NCBI RefSeq assembly: GCF_023973825.1
Contig: NC_090124.1
Coordinates: forward strand, 1,791,501 to 1,855,500
Direction of reading: 5' to 3'
Source of the DNA: Plasmodium brasilianum
Taxonomy: Eukaryota > Apicomplexa > Aconoidasida > Haemosporida > Plasmodiidae
Length of the DNA: 64,000 nt
Within the stretch, counting starts at the first letter, position 1; each line of letters begins with the position of its first letter. Made by a program: the position numbers and the translations under genes. Below, piece after piece: positions 10,935 through 24,500 of the stretch. The notes under the pieces are model-generated. The model ran no database searches. It was not told the origin of the DNA and saw only the letters and a list, made by a program, of their open reading frames with translations.

Positions 10935-12588
10935 GTATATTTGTGACAATTTTTTTTTTATACTCTTTATGAATGCATATAAAATACATGTACGTTGTTC
11001 TACATACATTCTTTACACCCGAATTATTCTTAATTGAAGTAATTCTACAAAAAAAATTTTTCATTTTTACTTTGTTACATGCATATAATGCCTGTAACTT
11101 TTTTTTTTTTTTTGAACCTACATTAGCATATTTTTTTTTGAATTACATTTATTGAATGCTACATACAAATTTATAAAAGTAATTTGGTGAAAAAGAAAAT
11201 ATGACATGTTCATAATTTTTTTTTTTTCATTTGTTCTTTTTGTTCACAGTTTTCTGAGTGTTCATTATATTCTTAACGTTCATAATTTTTTGAATATTCA
11301 TAAATTTCTTCATTTTTATGTTGCTTCCTTAATATATTTTACGTTTTTTTTTTTTTTTTTTTCCAACTTTGGTTCCAATTTTTTTTATATATGTTTACAT
11401 TTTTTATTTTTATTTTATGCGCCAATCAAGACTTTTATTGATAGGTGTTAATAAGTGTAACACTTCAGATTAAGATACTTAATATATTTTTATAACATAT
11501 GTAAGAAAGGAACAAACGAAATTAGTTAAATTTACCGCAGACTTCCATTTTATATGAAGGTCTATTTTTGTATATAATTAAGGGGAAAATAAGCGGAAAA
11601 TTTTCCTCATTGGATAATGAACTACTAATATATAAAACATTTACACTTTTCAAAATTTTTTGTGTATTTTTTTTATTTATTTATATTCCCAAAAACTTTT
11701 ATTAATCGTTTATTATATGCACACCAAATTTTAAGGAAAAAAAAAAAAAAAAAAAAAAAATTCTTATAGCAGTTGAGTTTTTTCTTTTTTTCTTTTTTTT
11801 TTTAAATATTTGGTAAAAATATGCCTCGATATTAATGTGTGTATGAGAACTACTCATACTTTATATTTCTTCATGTTTTTTAATTTTTGTTCAATTAAAT
11901 ATTCTGCCTTTTTTTTTTTTTTTTTTACTGTTAACTTTTACATTTCTTTTTAAATTTCCACGTACAAATAATGTTTCATGTGTACCCTCCTCTTTTTTCT
12001 TTTTAATTTCGTGTTTTAATATATATGCTATATATGCATATACCCATGTACATATATGTGCATGTACACATATGCGAATATACACATGTACATATATGTG
12101 CATATACACAAGTACACATATATATATGTATGCACATAAATACTTATACGCATGTGTACATATATATACACATATTTACTGATGTGTTAACTTGTTCATT
12201 TAAAAATAAGAAACTCTCTTGTAGCATGTACACCTTTAAAATATATTATTGTGTGCTTCAACTTATACAGATGTACGAAATAAATTGTAAGACGATAACT
12301 ACATTTCCCTAATACACCTTTTTTTTTTTTTTTCTTATTCTATACTACGAAATATATATGCTAATACAAATAAATTACAAGTGTAAACCTGTTCACAACA
12401 TGTATACATATTTATATTTAACATACATAGCATGTTCATCTTATAAATTAATTACTCCTCTTTTCATCAATATTTACAAATATTTCTCGCATTCGTTATT
12501 GCAACCCTTATTTTGTCTTTAAAAATATATATATATATATATACATATATGTGTATATAGTTACTTGTGAAAAAACAAAAGAAAAAAG
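7276..12588. other. Divergent intergenic region between LSM12-like gene and the giant Asn-rich gene
   Basis: About 5.3 kb with no gene I can support. It should contain the promoters of both flanking genes. It holds several microsatellites: TACATATATATTACATGTATG units near 8095-8180, TATGTATATATGTATTATA units at 9005-9070, (TA)n at 10888-10930, and TACACATATGTGCATGTA units at 12040-12180. Many poly(A)/poly(T) tracts are present. GC-elevated patches occur at about 7370-7410 (ACTGCGAATGCGCACATTGC) and 8205-8265 (listed separately). Short open frames here are rich in Tyr, Ile, Phe and Cys, as expected by chance. Confidence 0.6.
8205..8265. ncRNA. GC-elevated island with stem potential, possible small ncRNA
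   Basis: A 60-base patch of clearly higher G+C inside very AT-rich spacer. The segments AGGAATATAAG (8227-8237) and CTTATCTCCT (8252-8261) can pair with a small internal bulge around a 14-base loop. GGAGT (8246-8250) could alternatively pair with ACTCC (8213-8217). I cannot assign it to an RNA family, and its strand is unknown. Confidence 0.2.
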
Positions 12589-15500
12589 ATGGAAATAAAT
12601 TTTCCTAACGATAAAAACACAAGCACATGCGTGAAAAAAGTTGACTATAGTATGAACGATCAAATGAAAATGAATAATTTTTATGTGAACAGTAACAGTA
12701 ACTGTAGCAATAATAATAACGGAAACAATATTATTAACTTCAAAAATTACAAAATACAAGAGTCCTTAGTTACACAACATCCGGAGCATAACAAAAACTT
12801 TTTCATTGATAAAAATGTAAACCCCTATGAATATAATTTAATGACGAAAAATGGTCAAATGTATAACAAAAATAATGTACACCTTCAGAACAACGACAAA
12901 GGTTTTGGCATTAATAACAGCAGTGGTAGTACCATCAATAGAAGTAACATCAGTGGTACTAACATCAGTGGTACGAACATCAGTGGTACGAACATCAGTG
13001 GTACGAACATCAGTGGTACGAACATCAGTGGTACGAACATCAGTGGTACTAACATCAGTGGTAGTAACAACCGAAATAACGGTAATAACAAAAACCATTT
13101 TGTTCATGAAACAATATACAGCCCTTTGAGCTTAAAAAGCTCGTCAGATACTCGAAGGTTGAACACCACGAATGTGTTACCCAGTAGAAGCCTCACACCA
13201 CAAATATTAAACAAATATGAAAATACTGCATATAATAGTAATAATAATAATGCCAATAATAACAGCAGTAACAGTGATAACTACAATATTAATAATAATA
13301 ATTATTATTATTATAATAACAATAAATACAGTAATAACGATAACAAGTTTGTTAGTAATTACACAACAGACTGCACCGTTAATGCTAATAATAATAACAG
13401 TAATAATATAATGAATCATATTAGCTCAAACAAGAATAACAGTATTGTTCATAATTTATATTCAAATAAAAATTTAATCGCGAATAGTAATTTATATCAG
13501 GACAAGGAAAACCAAAATAATACAAACTTATATAATTACAATAGTCATCAGTATAATTCACCAAGTAAAAACCACAGTAGAAATTTGAGCACTAAAGGAA
13601 CTGCTTACAACAACAGTGGTAAAATTGTAAAGTTCAACAATGGTGGTAACTGTAACGATAGCAGTAGTAACAATAAGATTACAGGGGCTATTAACTCGTG
13701 TGATAATTTGGTAATGTCCGATGAACATCAAATGATGAATAGAAACATGAAACACTCAAATAATAGTATGCCAAATAATTTACACCAAATTCAAAGTAGC
13801 AAGATTCTAAGCAATAACATAAATACAAATACGTTATATTGTGATTTAAGTAATCCTGTAGCAAATAAAATGTCGCTTATGAAAAATTTCACCATGAACG
13901 AAAATATCACAGGTGAAATGGGAGACATCAATATAAGCAATAACATGAGCGGTACCATTGGCAGTAATATATGCAGTAACATAAGCAGCAAAAATAATTA
14001 TACCCTCTCGGCAAATAATTATGACGATAATAATAATAATATTAACAATGCTGTCATAAATTATAGCAACAATAACGGCAGCACTAATGGCAATATTAAT
14101 AGTAGTAACATATGTAACAATAGTAATAATAACAATAGGAATAGTAACAATAGTAATAGTAACAATAGTAATAGTAACAATAGTAATAGTAACAAAAGTA
14201 ATAGTAACAATAGTAATAGTAACAATAGTAATAGTAACAAAAGTAATAGTAACAATAGTAATAGTAACAATAGTAATAGTAACAATAGTAATAGTAACAA
14301 TAACGGTAGTAATTATCAACAGAATAACTTAACCATTAATAATAACAAAATGGGAATGAACATAAAAAATAGTAAATTTGAAAACAATAAAAATATTGAA
14401 GAATTTAAAGGTTCTGCAAATAAACATGATACACTAATTGAAGTAACAAAAAATATGATCATCAATAATAATAACAGTAATAATTGTAATAATAGTAATA
14501 GTAATGTTAATAATAATATTAATAGTAGTAACTGTAATAGTAATATTAATAATAATACTAATATTAATAGTAGTAATTGTAATAGCATAAATGGAGCAAA
14601 TAATCAAAACAAATTAAATAATAATAAATTAGGTTTAAACACATCAAGTGCATTATTTTTACCTTCAACCCGTAATAATAATAACAAAAATGAAATGAAC
14701 AATATTGGCAGTGTTAGCAATATTGGCAGTGTTAGCAATATTGGCAGTGTTAGCAATATTGGCAGTGTTAATAATTTTGGCATTGTTAATAATATTGGCA
14801 GTGTTAATAATATTGGCAATGTCAGCAATATTAATAGTGTTAAAAATATTAATAATATAAGCAGCAAGAATAATATTAGCGGCAAGAATAATATTAACAA
14901 TAATTATAATGATTATGATAATAAAATTTTGAAGGACATAAATAATTATACGATAAACTCGGTCGGTAAAAATAATTCAGAAATTTACAAAAACAAACAT
15001 ATTTATACTGATAAATCAATTCGTGAAAGTAGTAATAATAGCATTAACAATTGCAGTAATAAAAGTAGTAATCATTACAGTAATAAAAGTAGCAATAATT
15101 GCAGTAATAAAAGTAGCAATAATTGCAGTAATAAAAGTAGCAATAATTGCAGTAATAAAAGCAGCAATAATTGTAATAATAAAAGCAGCAATAATTGTAA
15201 TAATAAAAGCAGCAATAATTGTAATAATAAAAGCAGCAATAATTGTAATAATAAAACCAGCAATAATTGCAATAATAATATTTTTTCAAGTGACTGTAAC
15301 AATAACACAAGTGACCTTGACAAAATTAATTTTGCCAAAATTAATAATTTAAGTGTAATAAATGATAATAATAGTAGTAAGGACAAAAGTGTGAACATTT
15401 ATGGGTATGAAAAAAAAGTACATAATCAAAATATAAATGCTGAAGCAAATTTAGCGAATAATGTGAGTAATAATAATAGCAATAATATTTTAAAAAACAT

Positions 15501-18500
15501 TTTAAATAACACTATAATAGGAGGTACAAATAGTAGCACGGTAAGTGGCGCAAATAATAATAGTAATAGTAATAATAACAATTATAATAATACTAGTCAG
15601 TATGTATTAAATTCTGAAAATCAGGAAACAGCATGTTTGAGTAATATTACAAATAATAATTTTCCAAAAATGCAAAACGTGAACAGTAACAGTAATAACA
15701 GTCTCAGCAGTGGTAATGTCAACATTAGTATCAACAATGGCATCAACAATGGCATCAACAATGGCATCAGTAATGGCATCAGTAATGGCATCAGTAATGG
15801 CATTAACAATAGCATTAACAATAGCATTAACAATAGCATTAACAATAGCATTAACAATCGTATTAAGAATGGACATAACAATAGTAGTAACAATAACAAT
15901 AACAGTTGCAGTTACAGCAATAGTACCATGGGTTTTGGAAAAAGTAGTAACAGCTACGGAAGTTACAGTAGCGGAGTCAGTGGCATGAACAATGCTTTAA
16001 GTATTTCTTCTCAAACGTATAAAAAAATGGAGAATCATGTTTCTAGAAGTAATATTGATAATAGTTGTATTAGTAGTAGCAGTAATAGTAACATGAATAG
16101 TGGCATTCATAGTAGCATTCATAGTGGTATTAATAGTATTATTAATAGTGATGTTAATAGTAGCATTAATAGTAATATTAATACTATTAATGGTACTAAT
16201 AATAGTTACACGCACATGTTGAACAATTACAACAGTAATAATGCATTATACAATAATGTGAATAATAACAATGTGAGCGCGAATAATGGCTTTATAAAAA
16301 ATAACGTGGAATTATTAATTAACTCAAAAAGGTGTAGAGAAAATGTTGATAATAATGAATCTTTTACAAATTTGAACGGTCTCTCGAATGGTGTCTTAAC
16401 AAGTACCCATTCGAATAATCTTCCAGGTAATATTTTTAATAACAGTCAGAGTAGTGTTATAAATGCTATGAAGCAAAATATTGCAAGTAGTAATATCAAC
16501 AAATTAAATGGAAATTACAACATGGGCAATAATATACTAAATTGTAATGGTAACAATAGCAATAGTGGTAATATTAACATTAACAGTAGCATTAACAGTA
16601 GCGTTAACAGTAGCATTAACAGTAACAATAACAGTTACATTAACAGTAACATTAACAGTAACATTAACAGTAACATTAACAGTAACATTAACAGTAACAT
16701 TAACAGTAACATTAACAGTAACAGTAACATTAACAGTAACAGTATTAGCAACAGAAGTGGTACTAATAACAATCTAGTGCAAAATGATAACATTTGCAAG
16801 GTGACTGCAAAAAGAGTAAACAAGCAATTAAATGCAATGAACGTAATTCCTACGAACAATTTTTTAGTTAACACAGATTTGTATGACGTTGATATGAATA
16901 AGTTAAGTACATATCCTCATCAGTATCAAAATAAAGAGGAAAATAAGAGCCAAATTAATTATGCAAATAGTTTAATGTATGGGACCAGTGTAGGAAATAG
17001 CAACAGTGTACATAACAGCAGTGTTCCTAGCAACAATAATTTTAGTATGTATAACAACACAAATTATAACGTCAATTTAATGGAAAATGCAAGTGCAGAA
17101 AGTAGTAGTATGAATGTAAATAAAATTTTTAATAATAATAGTAGTAACTTAAATACAACCATGACTAGTGTAAATGCAAATAATAAAACAATTGAAGTTA
17201 ATGCTCCTATAAAGAATATATCCTCCTTACCTCAATCCACGAATAACTATAACATGAAAAAATTTTTGTACTCATCGTCAGGTATTGCAAGTGCAAATGC
17301 AAATGCATCTAAAGTGACTGATTACCCTTTGAATAATTCGTCAAACTATGTAAATAATAACATAATGAACAATTTAACGGGCAGTAATTTGGTGAATAGT
17401 AACAACATGGCAAGCGCAAACATTATGAACAGCAGCATTGTGAACAATAATATCATGAACAACAGTATGATGAACAGTATAACGAACAGCATTACGAACA
17501 ACATTACGAACAACATGACGAACAGTGTTAACGAGATTGATAACCTAACAAATAGTATAGGAAACAACATAACAAATAATATAACAAATAATATGCAAAT
17601 TATTAATAACAATAATGTAACTCAAAAAATAAATAATAACATTTCTATCAACGTATCTAATGACATAAATAACAGTATAAACAGCATTAACAGCATTAAC
17701 AGCATAAATAATATAAATAACATAAAAAGATATAAAAGTAATTTGTTAAATAATTTAAATGATTTTTCAAATTTAGACGAAATGAATGAATTAATGAAAA
17801 AATTTGAAAATTCAGATAATTATGATTATGAAAATTCGAAAATTTTGTTGAATTCAATGAGTGTGAGCGATTCGACTAAGTTTACGCAAGAAGATGGCAT
17901 CATGATGTACAAGGATATAATAAACAGTAATGGAATGAACAGCGGTATGAACGGCGGTATGAACGGCGGTATGAACGGCGTTATGAACGGAGGTATGAAC
18001 AGTAGTATGAGCAACACTGTGAATGACCAGAATACAAGCAAAGGGAGCGAGTTGCTTTCTAATTATTACTTAGTGAATAATAATGACCGTAGCGTTATTA
18101 GGTCTCCCAAGATGAAGAGTGGTAGTAACAAGGGCACCAATAATAGTACTGCTACGAATAATAACAATAATGTTAACATTAATAATAGTGGAAGTAGCAG
18201 TAATAACAACTTAAGTGGAACCGGAAACCACATCATCTCTGACAGTCTGAATAGTGCGCAAAACAACTTCATGCTAAACACGAATTATGATATTTTAAAA
18301 ATGCAAATGCACGGAAAAGTTGGCAAAGTAAACCGAATAATGGATGTTAATAATAATTATAACAATAGTATATCTAGTGATAATATGAAAAACAATAAAA
18401 ATCAGCTTAAACAGAGAAAAATGCAAGGTATAGAAGCAACCAGTTCTTTCAATAATTTAGAAAACAATTTGAGTAATAATACTGGCAATATGAGTACAAC

Positions 18501-21500
18501 TATAAATATAAACAATTTTAGCTCTAATAATGTAGGAAGCACATCTAACTTGACAAATGTAGGTAATGGGACAAATCCAAGCTACAACAGTTTTTACGAA
18601 GCGCATGCGCATAGCTCATTTAGTAACACTATGAAAATGAAAAGCGATATTAATAACTTAAATATGCAGATAAACGGGAGTAGTGTGAACAACCCTTCTC
18701 AGAAGTATGCCATAAGTAGTATGAATAATATTGGTAGTAATAACATTAGTAGTAACATGAGAAACAACATTATTAACAACAATATTAGCAGTAAGAATAT
18801 TGGAAGTAACAACATTACAAATAACAACATGAGTGACAACAACTTGACGTTGAACGAATTTCAGAGCAACAACCAAATGGGCATGTTGCAGAATAAAGCA
18901 AACAGAAATGTGTTAACTGGTGAAGCTAATAAAAATGGTTTGCCCAATGATTTAAATTATTTAAAAAGCGAATATAATGTTGAGGGTGGTGATAGTAAAG
19001 CGAAATGCGAGCAAAATTACAGAAACACAGAAATGTTAACATCTGTTAGTAACAGTGGCTCGCCTGTTCATTATGATAAAAACAACTATTCATATTCAGA
19101 AAAAAAGAATAATTTTACGGATATGTATAACAACAGTACCATGGCAAATGCTAAGAGTCCCATAATGAATATGAACAAAGTTGGCTATACGAAAAATTAT
19201 GGTAACAGTAATAATGAAAACCAAATTATGAGTAACATGAAAAGGAATAACTTATTAAAAATTCAAAGTGCGAATCGTATGCACAATACCCCAGATGCTA
19301 ACAGTAATAATCATAACAGTAACATTCATAGCAGTAGTAATCATAACAGTAACATTCATAGCACTAGTAATCATAACAGTAATAATTATAATATTAATAA
19401 TTATAACAATAATAATCATAATAGTAATAATTATAACAATAATAATCATAATAGTAATAGTGTTAATTTTATGGGAGCAGTAAATGGAGGCACTGATGCA
19501 AACATTGAAGTTAATGGTAGCAGTAATAGCGCCTATAGCAGTTACTGGTACCATAATAATCATAGCAGTCATAACGGTCGTAGCGATCATAACGGTCGTA
19601 GCGATCATAACAATCATAGTAGTCATAACAATCGCAGTGGTCATATGAATGTGATGAAGGAAGCGGCGCAATCAAAGGATGAAGGGAATTTGGCTAGTTC
19701 AGAAATAAAAAAAATAGGCAATAAAATATCATCAAAAGTTTCTCCAGTTAATTATTTGAATAACGATGTAGTGAAACAATGCAAGAATATAAACAGTAAC
19801 AATAGTAACAGTAATAACAGCTTTGATGTAAAATTTTCAGGGAATGATAGCAATTTTAATCCAAAAGATATTAACAAAGTAAGTAAAATGAACGGTGTGC
19901 TAAATAGTAGAAGCGCATATAACGAAATGAATAAAAATAACTATGCATATATGAATGATAACCAAGCTTTCAATAGTAGTATTAGCGGGAGTAATATGAA
20001 TTATATGTATGAAAATAATGCATATATGGAAAGAAGTGTTAACAATAATGCTTATGGTAGTAGTAGTATTAATAATAAGGAAGAGTTAAAAAAAGTTAGT
20101 AGCATCGGTAGCGTTGGTAATGGTAATGTAAGCGGTAGTTTCAACGGCAATGCCAACAGTAGCAGCTACAGCAGTAGCTATATGAATACCAGTTTTAACA
20201 ATTCTTATGATGCAGTTCCAGAGAGTAATAGTAATAAAAATAAATATGCGCATGTAGGACTTAACAAGACAACAAACGCAGCTTCAAATAATGATGTAAA
20301 TAATTCTTTAAATTTAAAAAATCTAATTAATATTAACAATAACTTTAATATATTAATGCACAATTTGAGTTCCCCTTCCTATTTAAACAATTCCTGGAAC
20401 AGCGACAGTATCATCGATAGTATAACATCAGGTATTAGTAGTACAAGTGGTGTTGGTAGTTCTGCTACTACTTCTACTACTGCTGCTGCTAGTACTACGA
20501 ACAACACCATTAATAGTAGCATTAGTAGCACGAACATGAATGGTGTCACAAGCAATAGTGTTTGTCAACAGAATGATAAGATGAACCTACAGAAGAATAA
20601 AATAAAATTTTTAAACGAAAATATGAAAAATAATTTGAGTGAAGGGAACAGTAATAGTAGCATGGTAAACGATATGAGTTTTAATAACAAAACTTTAAAT
20701 AACACGTTTTATGAAAATGGTAATGCAAATATGAATAACATACATATAGACAAGTCGGCAATGAAGTACCTTATGCAAAAGAATAAATATTTGAATAATG
20801 AAGAGTTACAAAATGTGTACAAGGCATTCTTGAAAGATAGTATGCTTAATAAGAACCCCATATCGAATAATTTTGTAACTGGTGGGAGTATGGAAGGAAC
20901 AGTCGGAAACTCGTTGATCAATGCAAAATCTTCTAACCTCAATAACAGTGTGAGTGAAAAAAATTTGTTATACTCCTTAAATCACAACTTGTTAATGCAG
21001 TATGCAAACAATTCAAGAAAAAAAGCATCCACTATAAGCACAATTGTAAATAAGGATAGTTTATCATCACAATACAATGGAAACAAACTTATGAATGACC
21101 GAAAGATAAATGGTAAGAATATCGTAGAATATAAAGGGAAAAGTAGTAGTAGCAGTAGTAGTAGTAGCAATAATAACAATAGTAATAATATTATAGTAGA
21201 TGCCTTTTTTACAAATAATGCAAAAAATGTACCCAATGATCAGCATTTAGTAAATTTTAATATAATTCAGAATATTAATAATAATGATATGAGAGAAATT
21301 TATACACAAAAGAGAAAAAATAATAATAATAGAAAAGTTAATGACATAAATAATAATGCAGATTCTTCAGGTACCTCCAAAAGAGCAAGAAAAAAGAAAA
21401 AAGAAATTATTAATTTGTCATCAGGGTCCTCCAACAATAATGATGATATTTTTACATTACTGTCATCAAATAATAGTAAAGTACCAAGAGGTTCAAAAAG

Positions 21501-24500
21501 CAGTACGGTACAAAAGTTAAAAAATTTTAATGTGTCCAATGGAATAGTAGATATTAACGAAGTGAGTGCCATCAGTAGTGTTACTAGTGATATGAATAAT
21601 ATAAATGATAATTCGAAAAACGGGAAACATTATAATGAAGTTACCGATAAGTGCGTCGGATCTGTTATCAACTTGTCGCCTATAGTGAAGGTAAATAATA
21701 GTGCCAGTAATATCGGCATTATTAGCGGAATTAATAGCAGTGATAAGGATGACAGTGGTAAGGACAGCGGCAGCAAGGACAGCGGCAGCAAGGACACCAG
21801 CAGAAATGATAACAATCTAATAGCCGATGAATCGAAGCCCATAAGTGAAAATCAGGTATCAAATAACAACATAAGAAAAAGTACCATTTTACAGATTGTG
21901 CACCCAAATCTTAATGTAACAAATAATAATTACCTGAATAGTCATGCGAATAGTGTTAATGTAAATAGTAATGCTACTAGTGCAAGTAATACTAATATTG
22001 TAAGTATTACAAAATCTTTGAATGAACTAAATAAAAACATTACTGATTGTAGTAGTGATGACAGAATATGTGAATATAGTAAATATAATGATTATACAAA
22101 TAAAAGCAAAACAGATGGTAATACCACAAGCCCAAGTATAGAGATGAGTAACATAAACAATTCTGGAAATGAAACGATCGGTGAAATTGAGCCTTATCAT
22201 GAAAAAGTAAAATGTATGAATGGTGCATCTAGTGGTGGTACGGCTTCTGACACCGCTTGTGAATGTATTGGTGGTACATCTAACAGTAGTGCTAATTCAT
22301 TCAAAACAGAAAATACGCCTGAAGGTAACAAAGTAGAAGGAGAAATAAACAATTTAGCGAAGAATATTTTGGAGGAGAATATTTATAACATAACAGAAAA
22401 GGAATCAATGGATAGATGTAAGTATAATAAAAAAGATGAAGGAGAATTAACAGAAGTAGATGTTCACATGTCACTTAAGAATATAGACAAGCATATTGCA
22501 ATTTATGAGGAAGAATTTAAAAGAAATTCATCAGGTGCCCCTTATAAGGAAAATGAAAACATAGAAAAGAGTAGTAGTCAAATGGGAAATATAGAACCAA
22601 ACGATAATGATAAGGATAGGTATAATAACGATAATGACGATAAGATTGATAATAATGATAATAACGATAATAACGATAATACCGATAAGAACGATAAGAT
22701 TGATAATAACGATAATAAGGATAAGATTGATAATAACGATAATAACGATAATAAGGATAAGATTGATAATAACGATAATAACGATAAGATTGATAATATG
22801 AACAACACACATTTGAAAGACGACGGTGATAATAATAACAACAATTATGTTTTTTGCAATACTGATACTTCTAATAGTGTTCAAAAGCTGCACATTTGTG
22901 ACATAATCGTAAATAATTTATCATCAGGGGGTAACAATGAAAACATGGATAACAAGATTAATGAGGTGATAAATACAAAAAAAAAAAATAATGATGCTAG
23001 TGAGGATGTGTCTATATTCTCTTCATTTGTTCAAAATGAGTGTGGCAGTAATTTAGATAATATTTCATATGGTAGAATTAATAATGAAGCAAACATGAAT
23101 GATGAAAAGGTTAAAATGGTTTGTATGGATAGTATGGCAAGTATGACCAACATGGGTAGTAACAATGTGTATTTGGAGGATAAGACCGAGGAAGTAAAAC
23201 AGGAATGCAAACAAAATGGCATGAACAAGGAAGAAACCAGTACAAATAATAACATAGAAACAGTTGCTGTTGAGAATGATATTAGCAGTAAGTGCAGCTG
23301 TATAACGTATGATGCATTTTTAAATGATATGAATGATGTATTTCATGGCATTACGAGCAGTGATATTAATGGGACAAATGAAGGGACATACGAAGCGACA
23401 TGTGAAGCGTCAAATGGTATAAATGATGTTGAACCTGTTCGAAATAAAAAGCAGCATGAAGTATTATATGCATTGCTGAATGAATATGTTGATAAGGAAA
23501 ATAAGAGTATTTATGTAGCACTGAAAAATGAAGAAAATGATGTAAAGTGCAAAATAGAAAATAAGGCGTATGCTCTTTATTTAAAGGAAAAGGGGAAACA
23601 AATAAAAAGGAATAATATATCACCCTCTGAAGAAATTAAAAATAGTGATATTGAGAATGACAAATCAAAAATGAATGACTTGAATAACGATAATAATGAA
23701 GATGATAATAATGACGAGTTGTTAACGAATAGATTAATTATAGATTCTCGACACAATGCAGTATTAGTTAGTTTTGATAAAAAGAATGGATTTTTATCAA
23801 CTAATTTAAGTAGCAACACAAACGAAAAAGAGGAATTAAAAAACAATCTATTAATTAGTTTGTTAAATATAAATTTCAAAGAAGAAATAAAAAGAACAAT
23901 ACAGAATGCTTGTGCAAAAATTGAAAAAAATGAAAAAAATGAAAAAATAGTTTTCAATGTTTCCAAGCAGATTAACGATATTAAACTTCAGTACATTTTA
24001 AAAAAGTTATTAAAAGGAAAAAATAGCAAATCCGAGAAAAATAATTTAAAAATTCTGAAAATTCAAAAAAGGAAAATTCTGCAGAAGAACTTTTATCAGA
24101 AAAGTAAAATTTCGGAAAGCGATCACCTGCATGTGTGCGCAAGCGCGTATATATGCGTATATATACATATACAAATGTATTTACATATATCTATGTTTGC
24201 GTTCGGGCGCACCGTCCCTTCTAAGAAAACATCATTTGTGCATGTGTGCAAACATGCGATGTGCAGTGCTAAAGGAATAAATGGAATTGTATTTATTTTG
24301 TGTTCACTGAATTTAGTAGTATAAGTATGCGTTGTTTTCTTTATTTGCTTTTCATAGGTAACAAATCAAAGGCGATTACTCTTGAATATGTTCTCAACCC
24401 AACCCCAGAAGTTTATGGCAACATGAATTGGTAAGTTTTTTTTTCTATCCATGTAACATATGCACGTGTGTCGATATGCATGTATGTATGTATGTATGTA

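Noticed and set aside
14061..14300. Long minus-strand frames of almost pure Leu, and similar antisense frames across exon 1 of the giant gene
   Set aside because: They are the antisense of Asn/Ser repeats, which contain no stop codon in those frames. No start context, no domain, no splice signals.
22517..22893. Overlapping open frames in several frames on both strands at the Asp/Asn repeat
   Set aside because: They are shadows of the NDNND coding repeat in exon 1 of the giant gene.
24104..24324. Extension of the giant gene's first exon to the stop at 24322-24324
   Set aside because: The donor GTAAAA at 24104 joins in phase to four well-formed exons, and the extension is Ile/Tyr/Cys/His-rich intron sequence with TATACA microsatellite.
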